From the NCBI RefSeq assembly GCF_009761815.1, contig NZ_RWIN01000077.1, positions 1 to 64,000 on the forward strand: DNA of 64,000 bases, given 5' to 3'. Origin of the DNA: Pseudomonas sp. PB120 (lineage in GTDB: Bacteria > Pseudomonadota > Gammaproteobacteria > Pseudomonadales > Pseudomonadaceae). Below are positions 36,352 through 44,078 of the stretch, piece by piece; within the stretch, counting starts at the first letter, position 1; each line of letters opens with the position of its first letter. The notes under the pieces are model-generated. The model was not told the origin of the DNA, did not search any database, and was given only the letters and a program-made list of their open reading frames with translations. The position numbers and the translations under genes are program-made.

Positions 36352-37044
36352 TCAAACCGGCGGCAACCGCCACTCGATCGGCGTCTCGCCATTCTGTTCA
36401 AGAAACTTGTTGGTCCGGCCGAAGTGCCCGCACCCAAGAAAGCCACGATACGCCGATAGCGGTGACGGATGCACCGAGGTCAGCACCAGGTGCTTGGTCG
36501 CATCGATCAGCTTCTGCTTGCTCTGGGCATGGGCGCCCCAGAGCATGAACACCAGATGCGGTTGCTGTTGACTGACCACTTCAATGATCCGGTCGGTAAA
36601 AAACTGCCAGCCCTTGTCCTTGTGCGCGTTGGCGTTGGCCCGCTCCACGGTCATGGTGGTGTTGAGCATCAATACGCCCTGATCGGCCCAGCTCTGCAGA
36701 TAGCCGTGATTGGGGATGTCGATGTTCAGGTCGCGCTTCAATTCTTTGTAGATGTTCACCAGCGACGGCGGCGCCGGCACGCCCGGTTGCACCGAGAAGC
36801 ACAAGCCATGGGCCTGGCCCGGGCCGTGATACGGGTCCTGACCGAGGATGACGACCTTGACCTTGTCCAGTGGCGTCGAGTTGAGTGCGTTGAAAATCAA
36901 CGGGCCCGGTGGATAAATCTCCTTGCCGGCCGCGCGCTCCTGTTGCAGGAAGTTGCGCAACTCTGCCATGTAGGGCTGGTCGAACTCAGCACGCAGTGCC
37001 TCCTTCCAGCTTGGTTCGAGTTTGATACGGTCGTCGTCAGTCAT
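36352..37044 (-). CDS. ung: Uracil-DNA glycosylase
   Basis: 230 residues from the ATG at 37044. The water-activating motif [16 protein letters not shown] has Asp70, the uracil-binding segment [20 protein letters not shown] and the minor-groove loop [13 protein letters not shown] are complete. It removes uracil from DNA. It stands alone, divergent from the enoyl-CoA hydratase-family gene. Confidence 0.98.
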   Translation of the reverse strand: MTDDDRIKLEPSWKEALRAEFDQPYMAELRNFLQQERAAGKEIYPPGPLIFNALNSTPLDKVKVVILGQDPYHGPGQAHGLCFSVQPGVPAPPSLVNIYKELKRDLNIDIPNHGYLQSWADQGVLMLNTTMTVERANANAHKDKGWQFFTDRIIEVVSQQQPHLVFMLWGAHAQSKQKLIDATKHLVLTSVHPSPLSAYRGFLGCGHFGRTNKFLEQNGETPIEWRLPPV

Positions 37045-37173
37045 GGTTACATCCGGCAAAAACAATGGGGCGAACCCTAAGAAGGCGCATCACGCTTGTC
37101 AATTGATCTGACGCGGATCCGGCACTTTCCACCATAGCGATCATACTGAACGTTCAAATTCCCGATCGAGGTC

Positions 37174-38289
37174 ATGATGAATCTGCACTTCGAAGAACTC
37201 ACCGGCACCGACGGCGCTCGTATCGGCGTCGCCAGCCTGGATGCTGAAAAATCCCTGAATGCCCTGTCCTTGCCAATGATCAACGCCCTGCGCGATCAAT
37301 TGGACGCCTGGGCCAAGAATCCGCAAATCGTCTGCGTATTATTGCGCGGCAAGGGTGCCAAGGCGTTTTGCGCCGGCGGCGAAGTGCGCAGCCTGGTGGA
37401 AGCGTGTCGCGCGCACCCGGGCGAAGTACCGCCCTTGGCCGCGCATTTCTTTGCGGCGGAATATCGCCTGGACTTCAATCTGCACACCTACCCGAAACCG
37501 CTGATCTGTTGGGGTCATGGTTACGTTCTGGGTGGCGGCATGGGCCTGTTGCAAGGCGCGAGCATTCGGATTGTCACGCCGAGCAGCCGCTTGGCGATGC
37601 CGGAAATCAGCATCGGTTTATACCCGGACGTCGGGGCCAGTTGGTTCCTGTCGCGGCTGCCCGGCAAGCTTGGGTTGTTTCTCGGCCTGACCGGCGCACA
37701 CATGAACGGGCGCGATGCAATTGATCTGGACCTCGCCGACCGCTTCCTGCTCGATGAACAACAGGAGGAGCTGATTGAAGGTTTGCTGCAGTTGAACTGG
37801 CAGGAACAGACGCCGATGCAGCTCAACAGCCTGTTCAAGGCCTTGCAGCAAGAAGCGATCGCGCAGATGCCCGAGGCCCAATGGTTGCCACGGCGCCAGC
37901 AGATCGATGAGCTGCTGGATGTCAGCGATGTGCGTTGCGCCTGGAAGGCCATCAGCCATTTGCGCGACAGCACGGACCTTCTATTGAGCCGCGCCGCGAA
38001 AAGCCTGAGCGAAGGTTCACCGCTGACCGCTCATCTGGTGTGGGAGCAGATCATCCGCGCCCGCCACATGTCGCTGGCTCAGGTTTTCCAGATGGAATAC
38101 ACGATGAGTCTCAATTGCTGTCGGCATCCGGAATTCAGTGAAGGGGTTCGGGCGCGGTTGATCGACAAGGATCAGAAACCGCACTGGCATTGGCCGGACA
38201 TTAATAACGTGCCGGATGCGGTGGTTGAGGCGCATTTTCACAAGGTTTGGGAGGGTCGGCATCCGCTGGCCGACCTTTCCGAGTACTGA
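37174..38289 (+). CDS. Enoyl-CoA hydratase/isomerase family protein, 3-hydroxyisobutyryl-CoA hydrolase-like
   Basis: 371 residues (an ATG one codon later is equally possible). The crotonase oxyanion-hole segments are present (GAKAFCAGGEVRSLVEA; GYVLGGGMGLLQGAS), and MPEISIGLYPDVGASWFLSR is typical of HIBYL-CoA hydrolases, which also have the longer C-terminal region seen here. A role in valine degradation or a related thioester hydrolysis is likely. No other val genes are adjacent. Confidence 0.87.
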   Translation: MMNLHFEELTGTDGARIGVASLDAEKSLNALSLPMINALRDQLDAWAKNPQIVCVLLRGKGAKAFCAGGEVRSLVEACRAHPGEVPPLAAHFFAAEYRLDFNLHTYPKPLICWGHGYVLGGGMGLLQGASIRIVTPSSRLAMPEISIGLYPDVGASWFLSRLPGKLGLFLGLTGAHMNGRDAIDLDLADRFLLDEQQEELIEGLLQLNWQEQTPMQLNSLFKALQQEAIAQMPEAQWLPRRQQIDELLDVSDVRCAWKAISHLRDSTDLLLSRAAKSLSEGSPLTAHLVWEQIIRARHMSLAQVFQMEYTMSLNCCRHPEFSEGVRARLIDKDQKPHWHWPDINNVPDAVVEAHFHKVWEGRHPLADLSEY

Positions 38290-38294
38290 AAAAA

Positions 38295-38379
38295 CTGTAG
38301 GAGCGAGCTTGCTCGTGATGGTGGGTCAACAACATTGATGTTGACTGACACACCATCGCGAGCAAGCTCGCTCCTACAG
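38295..38379. repeat. REP doublet, GTAGGAGCGAGCTTGCTCG type
   Basis: Perfectly opposed units CTGTAGGAGCGAGCTTGCTC (38295) and its complement ending at 38379 flank a linker that is itself palindromic (CAACATTGATGTTG). It lies between convergent genes. Confidence 0.93.
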
Positions 38380-38397
38380 ATATTCGTTTATTCGTTG

Positions 38398-38847
38398 TTA
38401 CCGACGACCTCCCCGGCCATCGTGATCGCCGCGACCATCATGGTCGCCGCGACCGTTGTGATTGTTGTGCCCACCACCCCGGTGATCGTCATTGTTCCAG
38501 TTGCCACGATTGCGGCCATCCCAGCCGTGGTTTTGATAGGCGCGGTAGTCTGCTCGCGGGGCTGACTGGTAATAGCGCGGTGCCGATTGGTAGATCCGCG
38601 GCTGCGAGTAGTACCGCGGGGTTGGCTGGTAATACCGGGCTGGCGGCGAGTAGTACCGTGGCGGAGGCGAGTAATAACCTCCACCGCCTGAATAATAACC
38701 ACCCGAGTAATAGGTCGGCGTTGGCGAGGTGTAAACCTCGGAACTGTAGTAGCTGGCTCCTCCATCGGAATAGGGCACGCAGGCACCCAGTGATAATCCC
38801 AACACAGCCATCAGAAAAATTCGGCGGAGCGATTTATGACACAGCAT
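38398..38847 (-). CDS. Tyr/Pro-rich lipoprotein with Gly-Asp-His tail
   Basis: 149 residues from the ATG at 38847. The leader MLCHKSLRRIFLMAVLGLSL ends in the lipobox GAC (Cys22). The mature protein has YY-containing repeats of the type RYYSPPxRYYQPTP for about 70 residues, then a polar tail of HDGRGD repeats. No enzyme domain is seen. Function unknown; such proteins are predicted outer-membrane or surface lipoproteins. A second Tyr-rich lipoprotein lies 170 bp upstream on the same strand. Confidence 0.72.
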   Translation of the reverse strand: MLCHKSLRRIFLMAVLGLSLGACVPYSDGGASYYSSEVYTSPTPTYYSGGYYSGGGGYYSPPPRYYSPPARYYQPTPRYYSQPRIYQSAPRYYQSAPRADYRAYQNHGWDGRNRGNWNNDDHRGGGHNNHNGRGDHDGRGDHDGRGGRR

Positions 38848-39014
38848 GGCGGCCTCCTGGACCGCGAGTGAGCCACACCAGCGACGCTGGCGAGCGACAG
38901 TCAATTATTCGGTGACTGTCGAAAGATCAGACATCGATTTCGAAATCTGGTGCGGTCTTGCAACAAGTTGAAACATCTCACCGATGAAAGGTTTTTCATC
39001 TATTCACACCCTGA

Positions 39015-39266
39015 TTAATGGTGCCAGCGGTGATATCCACCGCCGTAATAACGCCCGCCATAGCCCCCGTAGTGATAGTAGCGATAGCCGCCCCAGTAAT
39101 AGCGCGGTCCGTAAGCGCCACCGTAGTAATAAGGCGAGTAATAACCGGGGTAGTAATAAGGTGTGGTGTACACATCGGCGGGACCGACGTAGTAATAACA
39201 AGCGGACAGGCCCAACGCGAAAAACGCCCCCAGCAGCAGGCGACAACGTTTTTTCTGAACGAACAT
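39015..39266 (-). CDS. Small Tyr/Gly-rich lipoprotein
   Basis: 83 residues from the ATG at 39266. The leader (MFVQKKRCRLLLGAFFALGL) ends in SAC, giving a lipidated Cys24. The rest is almost entirely Tyr, Gly and Pro (YYYPGYYSPYYYGG type repeats) with a His-rich end. It shares style with the lipoprotein at 38398-38847 and may be a diverged duplicate. Function unknown. Confidence 0.68.
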   Translation of the reverse strand: MFVQKKRCRLLLGAFFALGLSACYYYVGPADVYTTPYYYPGYYSPYYYGGAYGPRYYWGGYRYYHYGGYGGRYYGGGYHRWHH

Positions 39267-39484
39267 GACGGCCTCCGGGAAGACCAGCGACAACAGCCGG
39301 CACACATCCGGCTGACACTACTTTTGACTTGAAAACCGGCACCAAGTGCTGGCCTGCATCAACCATCAGATCAGCGGCAAGCACGTTCCATTGCGGTGCA
39401 GCCACGCACCATCACAAGGCAACCTCACGCCCCTTCCAGCGATAAAAATCGCGCAACTCCCCGGCCCAGAGCGTTTCGGCCAAC

Positions 39485-39501
39485 TTGGCACGGCTCTCGC
39501 T
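39485..39501 (+). promoter_or_regulatory. Sigma54-type (-24/-12) promoter
   Basis: TTGGCACG-GCTC-TCGCT matches the consensus YTGGCACG-N4-TTGCW with one mismatch and keeps the invariant GG-N10-GC. Transcription would start near 39512, about 50 bp before the riboswitch. This suggests nitrogen (NtrC-type) control of guanidine use. Confidence 0.7.
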
Positions 39502-39559
39502 TTAGCAAACCCGTGCAGGAGTCATCACAGGTTCGCGGCACCACAATTTGCAATGGCTG

Positions 39560-39652
39560 ACTAGGGTTCCGGCTCGCTTTGAGCGAGTGGCTGGTCCGAG
39601 AGTTGGCGACCTCCAGTTGAGGTTACACGGCGGGACAAAAGCCCGGGAGACA
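39560..39652 (+). promoter_or_regulatory. Guanidine-I (ykkC) riboswitch
   Basis: The conserved blocks of the ykkC class occur in order: CTAGGGTTCCG at 39561, CTGGTCCGAGAG at 39591-39602, ACACGGCGGGACAAAAGCCC then GGGAGA at 39625-39650. A variable hairpin (CTCGCTTTGAGCGAG) lies between the first two. The class binds guanidinium and turns on export, or carboxylase-type degradation, genes. Its position upstream of the whole operon fits the latter. CTAGGG at 39561 can pair with CCCTAG at 39689, which may be part of the switching mechanism. Confidence 0.95.
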
Positions 39653-39712
39653 AGCCACCGTTCGCGGTGCCGCGTTGACTCCTGCCCGCCCTAGATCAAC
39701 TGGAGAATCACC

Positions 39713-40780
39713 ATGCCCCAGCTTCGTTTACCCGCCCTGCTCGCCGCTGCGTTCGCAGCCCTCGTCAGCGTCTCGTCCCAGGCCACTCAGAAAGACCACT
39801 TCAGCGTCTGCTGGACCATCTACGCCGGCTGGATGCCGTGGGAATACGCCGGCAGCCAAGGCATCGTCGACAAATGGGCGAAGAAGTACGGCATCAAGAT
39901 CGATGTGGTGCAGCTCAACGACTACGTCGAATCCATCAACCAGTACACCGCCGGCCAGTTCGACGGCTGCACCATGACCAACATGGATGCGCTGACCATT
40001 CCGGCGGCCGGTGGCGTCGACAGCACCGCGCTGATCGTCAGCGATTTCTCCAACGGCAACGACGGCATCGTGCTCAAGGGTGACGGCAAGAAAGTCACCG
40101 ACCTCAAGGGCATGGACGTCAACCTGGTCGAGCTCTCGGTGTCCCATTACCTGCTGGCCCGGGCGCTGGATTCGGTGGACCTCACCGAGAAAGACCTGAA
40201 AGTGGTCAACACCTCCGACGCCGACATTTCCGCGGCCTTCAATACCGCGCAGGTCAACGCCGTCACCACCTGGAACCCGATGCTTTCGGACATCAAGGCC
40301 AAACCCGGCGTGACCGAAGTCTTCAACTCCAGCCAGATCCCCGGCGAAATCATGGACATGATGGTGGTCAACAGCGCCACCCTCAAAGACAACCCGGCCC
40401 TGGGCAAGGCCCTGACCGGCGCCTGGTTCGAAGTGGTCGAGTTGATGAACGCGAAAAACGCCGCCAGCAAAGTCGCACTCGAACACATGGCCAAAGCCTC
40501 GGGCACTGACCTGGCGGGTTTCCAGGCGCAACTGGACACCACCAAATTGTTCGCCACGCCGAACGAAGCCCTGGCGTTTTCCACCAGCAGGCAACTGCCG
40601 GACACCATGCGCAAGGTCGCCGAATTCTCATTCCAGCATGGCTTGCTGGGTGAAGGCGCCAAGGACACCAGCGCAGTCGGCATGGCCTTCGCCAACGGCG
40701 TGACCAGCGGCGACAAGACCAACCTCAAGCTGCGTTTCGATCCGACCTACGTGCAGATGGCCGCCGACGCCAAGCTGTAA
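39713..40780 (+). CDS. ABC transporter periplasmic binding protein (guanidine/urea carboxylase-associated)
   Basis: 355 residues with signal peptide (PALLAAAFAALVSVSSQA). The mature protein resembles the TauA/NitT-type binding proteins annotated as urea carboxylase-associated (FSVCWTIYAGWMPWEYAGSQ, TMTNMDALTIPAAGGVDST). First gene after the guanidine-I riboswitch, so guanidine is its likely ligand; the original urea annotation of this family is older. The permease gene follows after 15 bp. Confidence 0.9.
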   Translation: MPQLRLPALLAAAFAALVSVSSQATQKDHFSVCWTIYAGWMPWEYAGSQGIVDKWAKKYGIKIDVVQLNDYVESINQYTAGQFDGCTMTNMDALTIPAAGGVDSTALIVSDFSNGNDGIVLKGDGKKVTDLKGMDVNLVELSVSHYLLARALDSVDLTEKDLKVVNTSDADISAAFNTAQVNAVTTWNPMLSDIKAKPGVTEVFNSSQIPGEIMDMMVVNSATLKDNPALGKALTGAWFEVVELMNAKNAASKVALEHMAKASGTDLAGFQAQLDTTKLFATPNEALAFSTSRQLPDTMRKVAEFSFQHGLLGEGAKDTSAVGMAFANGVTSGDKTNLKLRFDPTYVQMAADAKL

Positions 40781-40795
40781 AAAGAGGAATTGGCC

Positions 40796-41611
40796 ATGCG
40801 CCTGATCAATCGCCACCCGGATCGCCCGAGTCGCCTGCTGTTGGTGATCCTGCCGTTCGCCCTGGTGTTGTTCGCCTACTTCATGGGCTCGGCCGAGCGG
40901 CTGACGGACAACCCCAACGACAAGCTGTTGCCGAGCGCGGTGCAAATGAGCGACGCGGTCAAACGCCTGGCCTTCGTTGCCGACTCGCGCACCGGTGAAT
41001 ACGTATCGTGGCAAGACACTGCGTCGAGCCTGCGGCGCCTGGCCATCGGCCTCGGTATCAGCGCACTGGCCGGGCTGTGCCTGGGCATCGCCGCCGGCAC
41101 CTTGCCGCTGTTTGGCGCGCCGTTGTCGCCGTTGCTCACGGTGCTGTCGATGGTGCCGCCCCTGGCGATCCTGCCGATTCTGTTCATCGTGTTCGGGCTG
41201 GGCGAGTTGTCGAAAGTGATGCTGATCGTGATCGGCATCACCCCGTGCCTGGCGCGGGACCTGGAACAACGCGCCCGGGAGATTCCGGTCGAGCTGCTGA
41301 TCAAGGCCCAGACCCTCGGCGCATCAACCTGGACCCTGATGCTGCGCGTGGTGTTGCCGCAACTGCTACCGCGCCTGCTGATCTCGTTGCGGCTGATGCT
41401 CGGCTCGGCGTGGCTGTTCCTGATCGCCGCCGAAGCCATCGCCTCCACGGATGGCCTCGGCTACCGGATCTTCCTGGTGCGGCGCTACCTGGCAATGGAC
41501 GTGATTCTGCCGTACGTGGTCTGGATCACCCTGCTCGCCTGGTTGATGGATTGGGGCCTCAAGCGCCTGACCCAACGCGCGTTCCCCTGGTATGAAGGAG
41601 CCCGCGCATGA
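40796..41611 (+). CDS. ABC transporter permease (guanidine/urea carboxylase-associated)
   Basis: 271 residues from the ATG at 40796, with AAAGAGGA 8 bases upstream; a TTG two codons earlier is not favoured. Six membrane helices and the BPD inner-membrane loop (LEQRAREIPVELLIKAQTLG with following GASTWTLMLRVVLPQLLP) are clear. Its stop overlaps the ATPase start (ATGA). Confidence 0.92.
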   Translation: MRLINRHPDRPSRLLLVILPFALVLFAYFMGSAERLTDNPNDKLLPSAVQMSDAVKRLAFVADSRTGEYVSWQDTASSLRRLAIGLGISALAGLCLGIAAGTLPLFGAPLSPLLTVLSMVPPLAILPILFIVFGLGELSKVMLIVIGITPCLARDLEQRAREIPVELLIKAQTLGASTWTLMLRVVLPQLLPRLLISLRLMLGSAWLFLIAAEAIASTDGLGYRIFLVRRYLAMDVILPYVVWITLLAWLMDWGLKRLTQRAFPWYEGARA

Positions 41612-42396
41612 GCTTCATCACGGTGAAAAACGTCTGGCAGCAATACGCCGATCAGGTGGTGCTCGAAGGGCTGAACCTGAACGTCAACGAGGGTGAATTC
41701 TGCACGCTCGTGGGCGCCTCGGGTTGCGGCAAGTCGACCTTCCTGCGCCTGTTGCTCGGTCAGGAACGCGCCAGTCGTGGCGAGATTCTGCTGGATGGCC
41801 AGGCCCTGGCCGGCGAACCGGACGCGAGCCGGGGCGTGGTGTTCCAGCGCTACTCAGTGTTCCCGCACTTGACGGTGCTGGACAACGTCGCCCTCGGCCT
41901 CGAACTGCCGCGCTCGCCGTTGCTGGGGCGGTTGTTCGGCAGCGCCAAGCGCGATGCACGGGAACAGGCCTCGATCCTGCTGCGCAAAGTCGGCCTCGGC
42001 CATTCGCTGGACAAGTACCCGGCACAACTCTCCGGCGGCATGCAACAACGGCTGGCCATCGCCCAGGCGCTGATCATGAAACCCCGGGTGTTGCTGCTCG
42101 ACGAACCGTTCGGTGCGCTGGACCCGGGCATCCGCAAAGACATGCATCACCTGCTGCTGGAACTGTGGCGCGAGACGCAACTGACGGTGTTCATGGTCAC
42201 TCACGACCTGTCCGAAGGCTTCAGCCTCGGCACACGTTTGCTGGTGTTCGACAAGGTCCGCGTCGATCCGCACGCCCCCGGCGCCTATGGCGCACGCATC
42301 ACCTACGACATCCCTTTGAACAGCGACCGCCGCGTCCAGCGCGCCGCCGTCGACGCCCCGCCCGCTCCGTTGGCAGGCACGCTTCGTATCGCTTAG
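41608..42396 (+). CDS. ABC transporter ATP-binding protein (guanidine/urea carboxylase-associated)
   Basis: 262 residues. Walker A GASGCGKSTFLRLLLG, signature LSGGMQQRLAIAQAL, Walker B VLLLDEPFGALD and the switch His in VTHD are all intact. It energises uptake by the preceding permease and binding protein. It overlaps the permease gene by 4 bp and is followed after 12 bp by the first DUF1989 gene. Confidence 0.95.
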   Translation: MSFITVKNVWQQYADQVVLEGLNLNVNEGEFCTLVGASGCGKSTFLRLLLGQERASRGEILLDGQALAGEPDASRGVVFQRYSVFPHLTVLDNVALGLELPRSPLLGRLFGSAKRDAREQASILLRKVGLGHSLDKYPAQLSGGMQQRLAIAQALIMKPRVLLLDEPFGALDPGIRKDMHHLLLELWRETQLTVFMVTHDLSEGFSLGTRLLVFDKVRVDPHAPGAYGARITYDIPLNSDRRVQRAAVDAPPAPLAGTLRIA

Positions 42397-42408
42397 AGGA
42401 ATTTGGCA

Positions 42409-43134
42409 ATGACTGATTCGACTCAACTGTTTCCCCCGTTCGCCGAAGAAATGCTTCCTGGCGGCGGCCATCGTTCTTTCGTCTTGAAGCGCGGCCAACT
42501 GCTGCGCCTGACCGATTTGCGCGGCGGCGCCAACGTCAGCCTGACGCTGCTCAACGCCAACGAAAAAACCGAACGCCTGAACCTGCCCGACAGCCTCAAA
42601 TGCCAACACACCGCCAAGCTCACCACCGGCCATTGCCTGTACTCGGACATGGGCCGCGTGCTGGCGGCCATCACCGCCGACACCTGTGGCTGGAGCGACA
42701 GCCTCGGCGGCGTGCTCTGCGCTGAAGAAGTCGCGGAAAAATACGGCGCCGGCCGCTATCAGGAACTGCGCAATGGCTTCTTCCGCAACGGCACCGACAA
42801 CCTGCTGGTGGAGCTCGGCAAGTGGGGGTTGGGGCTGTCGGATTTGCTGATGACGCTCAACCTGTTCAGCCGCGTGAACGTCGATGAAGCCGGGCGTTTT
42901 CATTTCGTCGACGGCAACTCCAAGGCCGGCGACTACATCGAGCTGTACGCACCGATGGACACGCTGGTGGTGCTGACCGCGTTGCAGCATCCGATGGATC
43001 CCTCGCCGGAATACGCACCGAAACCCTTGAAGTTGAGCTGGATGAACGCTGACGCCAGCGTCGCCGAGCATTGCCGCACTTCGCGCCCGGAAAACGAGCG
43101 TGGCTTCATCAACACCGACCGTTTGTTCGCCTGA
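42409..43134 (+). CDS. DUF1989 protein, urea carboxylase-associated type 2 (probable carboxyguanidine deiminase subunit)
   Basis: 241 residues from the ATG at 42409 (MTDSTQLFPP); an in-frame TTG two codons earlier is ignored. Conserved DUF1989 features include a Cys in TADTCGWSDSLGG and metal-ligand-like His/Cys positions. In P. syringae two such proteins (CgdA and CgdB) form carboxyguanidine deiminase, converting carboxyguanidine to allophanate and ammonia. The operon context supports the same role; which subunit it is was not decided. Confidence 0.87.
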   Translation: MTDSTQLFPPFAEEMLPGGGHRSFVLKRGQLLRLTDLRGGANVSLTLLNANEKTERLNLPDSLKCQHTAKLTTGHCLYSDMGRVLAAITADTCGWSDSLGGVLCAEEVAEKYGAGRYQELRNGFFRNGTDNLLVELGKWGLGLSDLLMTLNLFSRVNVDEAGRFHFVDGNSKAGDYIELYAPMDTLVVLTALQHPMDPSPEYAPKPLKLSWMNADASVAEHCRTSRPENERGFINTDRLFA

Positions 43135-43145
43135 GGATCGCTGCC

Positions 43146-43787
43146 ATGTCACTCGCAATCGCCACCGCTCAACAGCACCCAGACACCGCGGTCTACCGCG
43201 CTACCATCCCGGCCGGCGAACCCTGGCTGATGGAGGTCAAGGCTGGCCAGACCCTGCGCATCCTCGACCTGGAAGGCAACCAGGCCGTCGACACCTTGTT
43301 CTACAGCGTCGCCAACCCCAAGGAACGCTACGACGTGCAGCGCACCTTGCGCCGGCAGAACAGCGTCTACCTCAGCACCGGCAGCGTGCTGTATTCCAAC
43401 CTCGGCAAACCGATGCTGACCATCGTCGCCGACACCTGCGGGCGCCACGACACCCTCGGCGGCGCCTGCGCCCAAGAGAGCAACACCGTGCGTTACGCGC
43501 TGGAAAAACGCTACATGCACAGCTGCCGCGACAACTACCTGCGCGCCTGCGTGCACGACGGACGACTGGGCAAGGGCGACATCGGGCCGAACATCAACTT
43601 CTTCATGAACGTGCCGGTCACGGCCGATGGCGGCCTGACTTTTGAAGACGGCATTTCGGCACCGGGCAAATACGTCGACCTGCGGGCCGAAATGGACGTG
43701 ATCGTGCTGATCTCCAACTGCCCGCAACTGAACAACCCGTGCAATGCCTACAACCCGACCCCTGCGGAGTTATTGGTATGGAACTGA
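43146..43787 (+). CDS. DUF1989 protein, urea carboxylase-associated type 1 (probable carboxyguanidine deiminase subunit)
   Basis: 213 residues from the ATG at 43146, 11 bp after the preceding DUF1989 gene. It shares the fold: TVADTCGRHDTLGGACAQES matches the Cys-containing segment of its neighbour, and DNYLRACVHDGRLGKGDIGP is characteristic of this subfamily. The pair would act on the carboxylase product. A 291-bp gap with a REP doublet separates it from the carboxylase gene. Confidence 0.88.
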   Translation: MSLAIATAQQHPDTAVYRATIPAGEPWLMEVKAGQTLRILDLEGNQAVDTLFYSVANPKERYDVQRTLRRQNSVYLSTGSVLYSNLGKPMLTIVADTCGRHDTLGGACAQESNTVRYALEKRYMHSCRDNYLRACVHDGRLGKGDIGPNINFFMNVPVTADGGLTFEDGISAPGKYVDLRAEMDVIVLISNCPQLNNPCNAYNPTPAELLVWN

Positions 43788-43873
43788 AAATGGCGTGGTT
43801 GCGTAAATGGCTGTTTGCCCTGTGCCAGGCCCGTTCCGGGCAGTGCCTAAAACCTCAAGAACACCACCACCCA

Positions 43874-43976
43874 CTGTAGGAGCGAGCCTGCTCGCGAAAA
43901 ACCAAAGTGCGCCGCGGGGCATCTGGTTTTACGCGAAATCGTTCACGACCAGCGCGAGCAGGCTCGCTCCTACAGG
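43874..43976. repeat. REP doublet within the guanidine operon, between DUF1989 and carboxylase genes
   Basis: Units CTGTAGGAGCGAGCCTGCTC (43874) and the complement GAGCAGGCTCGCTCCTACAG ending at 43976 are perfectly opposed. They lie inside the operon, where a stable mRNA hairpin could alter expression of the downstream carboxylase. Confidence 0.93.
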
Positions 43977-44078
43977 GGTCGGTGGTGGTTTGAGGTGAAT
44001 TGATTTTCCCGCCGGGGACGACCCCGGCGCCCAACGAAAAACTGCGGGACGGCCCGCATCCCCTCCAGGGGTTATGCC

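Larger units (their letters stand above)
39267..39712. other. Leader/promoter region of the guanidine operon (446 bp)
   Basis: No gene is supported. It contains a sigma54-type promoter (39485-39501) and a guanidine-I riboswitch (39560-39652). GGTGCA and GCACCA half-sites at 39395-39412 might be NtrC contacts, but the spacing is not canonical. Confidence 0.75.

Noticed and set aside
39395..39412. NtrC binding site (GGTGCA...GCACC) upstream of the sigma54 promoter
   Set aside because: The half-sites are in the opposite arrangement and spacing to the usual GCACC-N5-GGTGC, so it is only mentioned.
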